Assembly (NCBI RefSeq): GCF_017352375.1
Contig: NZ_JAFEVR010000004.1
Coordinates: 868,001-932,000, forward strand
DNA: 64,000 nt
Direction of reading: 5' to 3'
DNA from: Mycolicibacterium sp. S2-37
GTDB lineage: Bacteria > Actinomycetota > Actinomycetes > Mycobacteriales > Mycobacteriaceae
Part shown: positions 57,329-64,000 of the stretch, in pieces
How positions within the stretch are numbered: the first letter of the stretch is position 1
Layout: each line of letters starts with the position of its first letter
Notes under the pieces: generated by a model
The model's input: only the letters and a program-made list of their open reading frames with translations
Told to the model about the DNA's origin: nothing
The model's database searches: none
Translations under genes and position numbers: made by a program

Positions 57329-58230
57329 ACATTGGCGTCCACCCAGCTCAGCGAGGTCCAGCTGTTGAAGGCGAATTTCGCCCAGCCCCAACCCAATCGC
57401 CCCGGCGGCACCGCGGCCTCGAAGGTCCGCACCGGCCAGCCCAGCATGGCGGCGGTGAATTCTTCACTGGCCGTGGACACCTCCACTGCGCCGGCGGAGC
57501 GGGCCATGCGCTCCAGGTCGGCGGGGTCGAAGGTGTGCAGATCGACCACGGCCTCGAGCGCCGCCGCGCGCGAGGACTCGTCGAGCTCGGTCTGCGGGCG
57601 CCGCCAGTCCGACAGCAGCGGCAACTTGGTGACGTTGGTCGCGACGCGCCACGTCAGCGTTGACAGCTCACGGGCGTAGCGGTTGCCCACCGTCGTGGGC
57701 TCGCCGGCGAAGACGAAGCGGCCGCCGGGCTTGAGCACCCGGACCACCTCGCGTAGCGACAACTCGACGTCGGGGATGTGGTGGAGCACCGCATGGCCGA
57801 CGACCAGGTCGAAGGTGTCGTCGTCGTACGGGATGCCCTCGGCGTCGGCGACGCGACCGTCGACCTCCAGCCCGAGCGACTGACCGTTGCGCGTGGCGAC
57901 CTTGACCATTCCCGGCGACAGATCGGTGACCGAACCGCGGCGTGCCACCCCGGCCTGGATCAGGTTGAGCAGGAAGAAGCCGGTACCGCAGCCCAGTTCC
58001 AGGGCCCGGTCGTAGGGCAGTTCCCGCTGCACCTCGTCGGGCACCGCGGCGTCGAACCGGCCTCTGGCGTAGTCGATGCAACGCTGGTCGTAGGAGATCG
58101 ACCACTTCTCGTCGTAGCTCTCGGCCTCCCAGTCGTGGTAGAGCACCTGGGCGAGCTTCGAGTCGTGGCGCGCCGCCTCGACCTCTTCGGCCGTGGCGTG
58201 CGGATTCGGAGCAGGGTCGATACTCGTCAT
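57262..58230 (-). CDS. SAM-dependent methyltransferase (Rv3038c-like)
   Basis: A 322-residue methyltransferase. Motif [20 protein letters not shown], the following [32 protein letters not shown] and [15 protein letters not shown] are typical of type 11 methyltransferases; a C-terminal extension [22 protein letters not shown] follows. Start ATG 58230, overlapping the echA17 stop (ATGA). It matches Rv3038c in order and length. Substrate unknown; small lipids or quinones are possible. Confidence 0.88.
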   Translation of the reverse strand: MTSIDPAPNPHATAEEVEAARHDSKLAQVLYHDWEAESYDEKWSISYDQRCIDYARGRFDAAVPDEVQRELPYDRALELGCGTGFFLLNLIQAGVARRGSVTDLSPGMVKVATRNGQSLGLEVDGRVADAEGIPYDDDTFDLVVGHAVLHHIPDVELSLREVVRVLKPGGRFVFAGEPTTVGNRYARELSTLTWRVATNVTKLPLLSDWRRPQTELDESSRAAALEAVVDLHTFDPADLERMARSAGAVEVSTASEEFTAAMLGWPVRTFEAAVPPGRLGWGWAKFAFNSWTSLSWVDANVWRRVVPKGWFYNVMVTGVKPS

Positions 58231-58895
58231 GGCTGGCAGCCTAACTGTCCGGGTCCGAACGCGGCCTTGGCGGCGGCCAGCACGTGCGGCGGATGCTCAT
58301 CGAAGCGCCCCGCCCAGGCCAGGGCTGCCTGGTAGACGGTGTCCGGGGCGACCAGCTCGTCGATCAGCCCGATGGCGTGGGCTTCCTCGGCGCCGACGAA
58401 TCGTCCCGAGAACACCAGGTCCTTGGCTTTACTGGCGCCGATCGCGCGGGTCAGGCGCGCGGTGGCGTCCGGGCTGGGGGCCAGGCCGGCGAGGATCTCG
58501 GTCGAGCCGACCTTGATGTTGTCGCCGCTGACCCGCCAGTCCGCAGCCAGCGCCAAGGTCAGACCCCCGCCCAGTGCGTACCCGGTCACCGCGGCGACGG
58601 TCGGCTTGGGGATGGCCGCCACCGCGGCCACGGCCCGCGCGGCGATCTCGCCGTACTGGCCGGCATCGAGGGTGCGCAGGGCCGGGACGTCGTCACCGGC
58701 GGAGAAGATCTCGTGACCGCCGAACAGGATCACCGCGCTGATGTCGTCGCGGGCGGCCAGTTCGCCGCTCGCGTCGACGAGTTCGGTGTAGATCTGGCGG
58801 GTCAGCGCATTGGTCGGCGGACGCGACAGCAGCAGCGTGGCCACCCCGGGCTGCTCGTCGCTGGTGTGGACGCCGACGAACTCCCGCTCGGTCAC
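58227..58895 (-). CDS. echA17: Enoyl-CoA hydratase/isomerase-family protein EchA17, C-terminally shortened
   Basis: A 222-residue crotonase-fold protein. [29 protein letters not shown] (oxyanion region), [20 protein letters not shown] and [18 protein letters not shown] match M. tuberculosis EchA17. The first catalytic Glu of true hydratases is Thr here (GGGLT), as in EchA17, while the second is kept (TEI). M. tuberculosis EchA17 has about 30 further residues forming the C-terminal helix; here the protein ends [12 protein letters not shown], directly at the next start. Start GTG 58895 overlaps the Nudix stop. Confidence 0.82.
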   Translation of the reverse strand: MTEREFVGVHTSDEQPGVATLLLSRPPTNALTRQIYTELVDASGELAARDDISAVILFGGHEIFSAGDDVPALRTLDAGQYGEIAARAVAAVAAIPKPTVAAVTGYALGGGLTLALAADWRVSGDNIKVGSTEILAGLAPSPDATARLTRAIGASKAKDLVFSGRFVGAEEAHAIGLIDELVAPDTVYQAALAWAGRFDEHPPHVLAAAKAAFGPGQLGCQP

Positions 58896-59761
58896 TCGGT
58901 CGATTCCCCGGTCGCTTCGCTCCTGCCCTCCGGTGACCGGTGATTGCGCGCCGCGTTGTAGCGGTCGCTGTCGAAGAACTCGATCTCCCAGTTGCCGCCG
59001 GCCGCCGAGAGCGTGGGCTCGACGGCCTCGATGCGGCGCTCGACGGCCAGCACCTCGCCGACGGTGTGGCCGGCCAGCGCGTCGAGCTGGGTCCAGGTGG
59101 GCGGCAGCAGGAACGAGCGCCCCGACGCGAAGTCCTCGAGCGCCTCCTCCGGCGTGATCCAGCCTGCTTGGTCGGTCTCGGTGTTCTCGCCGTCGGCGCG
59201 CTGACCGTCGGGCAGGGCGCCGACGAAGAAATAGGTGTCGTAGCGGCGGGTGCGCTCCTCTTTCGGGGTCACCCAGTTCGCCCAGGGCCGCAGCAGATCA
59301 GCACGCAGCACCAGTTTCTCGTCGCGCAGGAAGTCGGCGAAGGACAGCGACCGGTCGGCCAGCGCCTGCCTGGACTCGCGGTAGACCGACGCATCGTCGA
59401 CCAGCACGTCCGGATCGTCGGCGGCGCCGGCGAACAGCACGCCGCACTCCTCGAACGTCTCCCGCGCGGCGGCGCAGACCAGTGCTCTGGCCAGTTCCAC
59501 GTCGGTGCCGAGGCGGTCAGCCCACCAGTCGGGTCCGGGTCCCGCCCAGGCGATGTCGGCGTTGCGGTCCCGGTCGTCGACGCCCCCGCCGGGGAACACC
59601 ATGACCCCGGCGACGAACTCCATACCGGCGTGGCGCCGCATCAGGAAGACCTCGTTGCCCTTCGGGTTGCCCCGGGCGGACCGGATCAGCATCACGGTGG
59701 CCGCCGGCCGCGGGACCAGCGGGTCCGGCCCGCGTTCGGTCCTCTGCTGCTGTTCGGTCAT
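58892..59761 (-). CDS. Nudix-family hydrolase (Rv3040c-like)
   Basis: A 289-residue Nudix protein resembling the NUDT7/NUDT19 branch, which hydrolyses CoA esters or related pyrophosphates. It starts [15 protein letters not shown] and has [10 protein letters not shown] followed, after an insertion of about 30 residues, by the catalytic [13 protein letters not shown] (RE-x2-EE-xG). The split Nudix box is typical of that branch. Start ATG 59761 overlaps the ABC gene stop (ATGA); longer upstream frames lie in that gene. The echA17 start overlaps its stop. Confidence 0.85.
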   Translation of the reverse strand: MTEQQQRTERGPDPLVPRPAATVMLIRSARGNPKGNEVFLMRRHAGMEFVAGVMVFPGGGVDDRDRNADIAWAGPGPDWWADRLGTDVELARALVCAAARETFEECGVLFAGAADDPDVLVDDASVYRESRQALADRSLSFADFLRDEKLVLRADLLRPWANWVTPKEERTRRYDTYFFVGALPDGQRADGENTETDQAGWITPEEALEDFASGRSFLLPPTWTQLDALAGHTVGEVLAVERRIEAVEPTLSAAGGNWEIEFFDSDRYNAARNHRSPEGRSEATGESTE

Positions 59762-60606
59762 GTTCGCCTCCTGTGCGCCGCGCGGGTCCGGGTGCGGCGG
59801 GCGAAATAACGCCCGTCGATGACGTCGAGGGCGATCGACTGTCCAAACGCCTTCGACAGATTCTCGGCGGTCAGCACGTCGGTGAGCAGACCGGCGTCCA
59901 CCACCTCGCCCTCCGACAGGATCAGACAGTGGCTGAAGCCCTGTGGGATCTCCTCGACGTGATGGGTCACCAGCACCAGGGCCGGGGCGTCGGGGTCGGC
60001 GGCCAGATCGGCGAGACGGGCCACGAGTTCCTCCCGGCCGCCGAGGTCGAGTCCGGCCGCCGGCTCGTCGAGCAGCAGCAGCTCCGGGTCGGTCATCAGG
60101 GACCGGGCGATCAGCACCCGTTTGCGTTCCCCCTCGGACAGGGTGTCGTAGATGCGTTCGGACAGGTGCTCGGCTCCGACGCTCTCGAGCATCTCGACGG
60201 CCTGCAGGTAGTCCACGTCCTCGTAGCGTTCGCGCCATCGTCCCAGCACCGCGTAACCCGCTGACACGACCAGGTCGCGGACCACCTCTCCGGGCGGAAT
60301 CCGTTGCGAGAGTGCAGAACTGGACAAGCCGACCCGCGATCGCAGTTCCGCCATGTCGGTGCGGCCGAGCCGCTCCCCCAGCACGAAGGCGGTACCCGAG
60401 GACGGATGCTCCATGGCCGCCGCGATGCGCAGCAGCGACGTCTTGCCCGCGCCGTTCGGCCCGATGACCACCCAGCGTTCGTCGAGCTCGACGGCCCAGG
60501 TGATCGGTCCGACCAGCTTCTGACCGCCGCGGCGCAGCGTGACCTTGGCGAAGTCGATCAGCAGGTCTTCATCGGTCAGACTGTCGGCTGCATCTTCTTC
60601 CGGCAC
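59758..60606 (-). CDS. ABC transporter ATP-binding protein (Rv3041c-like)
   Basis: A 282-residue ATPase subunit. Walker A IGPNGAGKTSLL, the Q-loop region, the signature DTLSEGERKRVLIARSL (LSEGE instead of LSGGQ), Walker B ELLLLDEPAAGLD and the switch His in LVTHHVEEI are all present. No membrane partner is adjacent, so it may be a soluble ATPase or work with an unlinked permease; this family resembles ModF/YbbA-type stand-alone proteins. Start GTG 60606 lies 31 bases inside the end of the YczE-like gene. Confidence 0.85.
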   Translation of the reverse strand: MPEEDAADSLTDEDLLIDFAKVTLRRGGQKLVGPITWAVELDERWVVIGPNGAGKTSLLRIAAAMEHPSSGTAFVLGERLGRTDMAELRSRVGLSSSALSQRIPPGEVVRDLVVSAGYAVLGRWRERYEDVDYLQAVEMLESVGAEHLSERIYDTLSEGERKRVLIARSLMTDPELLLLDEPAAGLDLGGREELVARLADLAADPDAPALVLVTHHVEEIPQGFSHCLILSEGEVVDAGLLTDVLTAENLSKAFGQSIALDVIDGRYFARRTRTRAAHRRRT

Positions 60607-61289
60607 TCGACCATGGTGCCGTACTCGGCGGCCGTCGTGCGCCGCGGGTCGGGTCGCGCACAGACCTTCGCCCACCCGCTGACCGCGAGGATCCGCCGCG
60701 GCGTCAACCGCACGAAGAGCTGCACCAGCGGGCCGATGCCGAAGGCGTAGGCCACCGTCCCCACCCCGACCGTGCCGCCGAGCACCCAGCCGGCGAGCAG
60801 CACGGTCGCCTCGATGGCGGTGCGCACCACCCGCACCGACCAGCCGGTCCGGGCCACCAGACCGGTCATCAGTCCGTCGCGCGGCCCCGGGCCCAACCCG
60901 GCGCCCACGTACAGGACGGTGCTGAAGGCGTTGAGCACGACGGCGCCGACCATCCACGACACCTGCACCGGCAGGGTCCGGGCATCCGGCAGGATCGCCA
61001 GACTCGCGTCCACCGTCACCGCGATGACCACCACGTTGGCCACGGTGCCCACGCCGGGTCGGTTACGCAGCGGGATCCAGGCCAGCAGCACCACGACGCC
61101 GACGACGGCGGTGGCGACCCCGATGCTCATCGCGGTGTGTCGGGCCAGACCCTGATGGAACACGTCCCACGGGTCAAGGCCCAGTCCCGCGCGAATCATC
61201 ACGGCCATCGAGAACCCGTAGCCGGCCAGACCGACCAGCAGCGCGGACCCCCGCAACGCCGCCACGCGATACCGCCCGGATGCGATCAC
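60576..61289 (-). CDS. YczE/YyaS/YitT-family integral membrane protein
   Basis: A 237-residue membrane protein with about five helices. MIRAGLGLDPWDVFHQGLA and VGAGLGPGPRDGLMTGLVARTGWSVRVVRTAIE are two copies of the motif that define the YczE family (DUF161-type). In many actinobacteria and Bacillus it lies next to a MocR regulator (YczR), as here, where the regulator is divergent. The transported compound is unknown. Start ATG 61289 overlaps the stop of a 51-residue gene (ATGA). Confidence 0.85.
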   Translation of the reverse strand: MIASGRYRVAALRGSALLVGLAGYGFSMAVMIRAGLGLDPWDVFHQGLARHTAMSIGVATAVVGVVVLLAWIPLRNRPGVGTVANVVVIAVTVDASLAILPDARTLPVQVSWMVGAVVLNAFSTVLYVGAGLGPGPRDGLMTGLVARTGWSVRVVRTAIEATVLLAGWVLGGTVGVGTVAYAFGIGPLVQLFVRLTPRRILAVSGWAKVCARPDPRRTTAAEYGTMVECRKKMQPTV

Positions 61290-61441
61290 GCGTGGTCTTG
61301 GAAGCGCACCCGGATGGCATCCAGTTCCTGCCGCACCCGCCGTAGATCGGCATCCAGTTCACCGCCGGACACGTCCCCGGGCCGGTAAGTGAACAGATCG
61401 GACAGTCCACTTCCCAATCTTGATATCCAGTTCGAAGCCAT
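61286..61441 (-). CDS. 51-residue protein coupled to the YczE-like gene
   Basis: A very small protein of 51 residues from ATG 61441: MASNWISRLGSGLSDLF, then YRPGDVSGGELDADLRRVRQELDAIRVRF, a charged amphipathic helix that could form a coiled coil. The stop overlaps the YczE start (ATGA), the strongest sign that it is real. It lies 62 bases from the divergent MocR gene. Function unknown; it may be a regulatory or stabilising partner of the membrane protein. Confidence 0.55.
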   Translation of the reverse strand: MASNWISRLGSGLSDLFTYRPGDVSGGELDADLRRVRQELDAIRVRFQDHA

Positions 61442-61477
61442 ATGATGATGATGGCGCCGACATTCTTGCCTTCCAAT

Positions 61478-61499
61478 AGCCAGTTCGTCCATACTGGCT
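61478..61499. promoter_or_regulatory. Operator-like palindrome before the MocR gene
   Basis: AGCCAGT at 61478-61484 and ACTGGCT at 61493-61499 are exact inverted repeats with an 8-base spacer, ending 3 bases before the MocR ATG. A related CCAGTTC occurs at about 61322, 61352, 61427 and 61481. It lies between the regulator and the 51-residue/YczE operon and is a likely autoregulatory site. Confidence 0.55.
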
Positions 61500-61502
61500 G
61501 CA

Positions 61503-62948
61503 ATGACGGTCGACATTCCGGTCCGCGCACTCGATGTGGACCGTTTGGCACGCGAATTGGGCAACTGGCGGACGGCCAGTGCCAGCGGACCCGTCTACCA
61601 GGGCCTGGCCGACGGTATCCGCATGCTCATCGTCGACGGACGGCTGCCGGTCGGCTCCCGGCTACCCAGCGAACGCGCGCTCGCCGACGCCCTCCGGGTG
61701 TCGCGCACCACGGTCACCGCCGCCTATGCGCAGTTGCGTGACGAGGGCTACCTCCACGCGCGCCGCGGCGCCCGCAGCATCACGGCTCTGCCTCCCGGTG
61801 CTGTCGCGACGCGGCACGCTGCCGGCGGCACCCCCAACGCCGGCCTGATCAACCTGGCCAACGCCGCGATGGCGGCGCCCGCCGAAGCGGTGCACGCCGC
61901 CTACACGGCGGCCGCCCAGCAGGTGGCGCCCTATCTGCACGGCGTCGGCATCGAGCTGGCCGGGCTGACACCGCTCCGCGAGGCCATCGCCGCCCGGTAC
62001 TGCGCGCGCGGCCTGCCCACCGAGCCCGACGAGATCATGGTGACGACCGGCGCGCTGCACGCCATCGGGCTGATCCTGGCCACCTACACCGAGCCCGGTG
62101 ACCGTGTGCTGGTCGAGCAACCCACCTACCACGGCGCCATTGCCGCGATCAGCACCGCAGGCGCGCGGCCGGTCCCGGTGGCGCTCGCCGAGGACGGGTG
62201 GGACCTCGGCGCCGTGCACGCCGCAGTCCGCCAACTCGCGCCGAGCCTGGCCTACGTCGTCCCGGACAATCACAACCCCACCGGTCTGACCATGCCCGAG
62301 CCGCAACGGCACGAACTGGCCGCGCTGGTGGCCGAGACCCGCACCCGCACGATCGTCGACGAGACCATGTCCGAAGTGTGGCTCGACCGGCCGGGGCCAC
62401 CTCCGGTCGCGGCGATGATGACCAAGCGGCGGGATCTGGTGCTCACCACGGGGTCGATGTCCAAGTCGTTCTGGGGCGGTCTGCGGATCGGCTGGATCCG
62501 CGCCGACCGGGTGACCCTCGCGACGGTCGCGGCGCTGCGCCCGTCGATCGACATGGGCACCCCGATACTCGAGCAGTTGGCCGCCGCGGAACTGTTGCGG
62601 ATCGCCGACGACGTGCTGCCCGAACGCCGGGAGATCCTGCGTACCCGGCGGGCGTTGATGCTCTCGCTACTCGACCGGCGGCTGCCGGACTGGCAACCCT
62701 GCCCCGGTGGCGGTGGGCTCGCGCTGTGGGTGCGGCTACCGGCCCCGATGAGTTCGGCGCTGTCGGCCGCGGCGTCCCGGATGGGTCTGGACATCCCGCC
62801 CGGTCCGCGTTTCGGCGTCGACGGTTCCCTGGAACGGTTCGTGCGGATTCCCTACACGCTGCCGCCGGACGAGATGGCCGAGGCCGTCGACCTGCTGGCC
62901 CGGGTGTGGGCGACGGTCACCGGAACCGCTCCCGAGCAGCGCGCGGTC

Positions 62949-62957
<9 letters not shown>
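61503..62957 (+). CDS. MocR/YczR-type GntR regulator with aminotransferase domain
   Basis: A 484-residue regulator: N-terminal GntR winged helix (about 25-95: YQGLADGIRMLIVDGRLPVGSRLPSERALADALRVSRTTV) joined to a class I aminotransferase-like domain. The PLP lysine is Lys321 in TGSMSKSFWGGLRIGW, and YVVPDNHNPTGL is the cofactor-binding segment. MocR proteins sense PLP or an amino compound rather than catalyse transamination. Start ATG 61503. Divergent from the YczE operon, its probable target; convergent with serB2. Confidence 0.88.

Positions 62958-64000
<1,043 letters not shown>

Overview
The window is about 68% GC, densely coded, rich in GTG starts and 4-base stop/start overlaps. It carries mycobacterial hallmarks: a type VII (ESX-1) secretion locus, PE and PPE proteins, methylglucose-lipopolysaccharide genes and LpqA/TB22.2-like exported proteins. 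Together these point to a mycobacterium, most likely a rapid-growing environmental species (Mycolicibacterium type). Outside the inserts the gene order follows M. tuberculosis Rv3010c to Rv3042c (remembered synteny, not searched): pfkA-gatA-gatC, an ACT protein, ligA, an Rv3015c-like protein, lpqA, mnmA-iscS, two acyltransferases, etfA-etfB, the Rv3030-3031-3032 glucan genes, Rv3034c, Rv3035, TB22.2, then Rv3037c-Rv3038c-echA17-Nudix-ABC and serB2.

Left part (1-29 kb): glycolysis and tRNA amidation genes; a zinc-ribbon/hemerythrin pair with a SigF-like promoter; DNA ligase; an acyl-CoA synthetase; tRNA thiolation with its cysteine desulfurase; an overlapping GNAT/PlsC acyltransferase pair resembling ornithine-lipid enzymes; an accessory block of LuxR-type regulator, hydrolase, NAD(P)-binding protein, cupin and nitroreductase, whose last four genes are coupled by ATGA overlaps; the electron-transfer flavoprotein genes with a clear terminator; and the methylglucose polysaccharide cluster.

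Centre (29.4-54.2 kb): a complete but relocated and rearranged ESX-1 system lies between the TB22.2 and Rv3037c homologues. In M. tuberculosis ESX-1 sits near the replication origin, with PE35-PPE68-esxB-esxA-espI between eccCb1 and eccD1, espJ after eccD1 and eccE1 beside mycP1. Here the substrate module (PE35, PPE68, esxB, esxA, espI, a new single-pass membrane gene, espJ) is moved upstream and inverted, so that it diverges from espE across a 612-base intergenic region. eccCb1 is joined to eccD1, and eccE1 stands alone at the far left end. espK, espL, espB and mycP1 keep the usual opposite-strand arrangement on the right. All core membrane parts (EccB, Ca, Cb, D, E, MycP), the chaperone EspG1 and the ATPase EccA1 look intact, so the machine may be functional. 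EspI has Arg in place of the Walker A Lys, EspB carries an Asp-rich 6-residue tandem repeat, and EspE carries three 31-32-residue repeats.

Right part (54.4-64 kb): a DUF4254/GT9 glycosyltransferase pair; two methyltransferases; an EchA17 homologue that has lost its C-terminal helix; Nudix and ABC proteins; a YczE membrane protein with a 51-residue upstream partner, divergent from a MocR-type regulator with a palindrome at its start codon; and serB2 cut by the window edge. No rRNA, tRNA, insertion sequence or CRISPR array was recognised.
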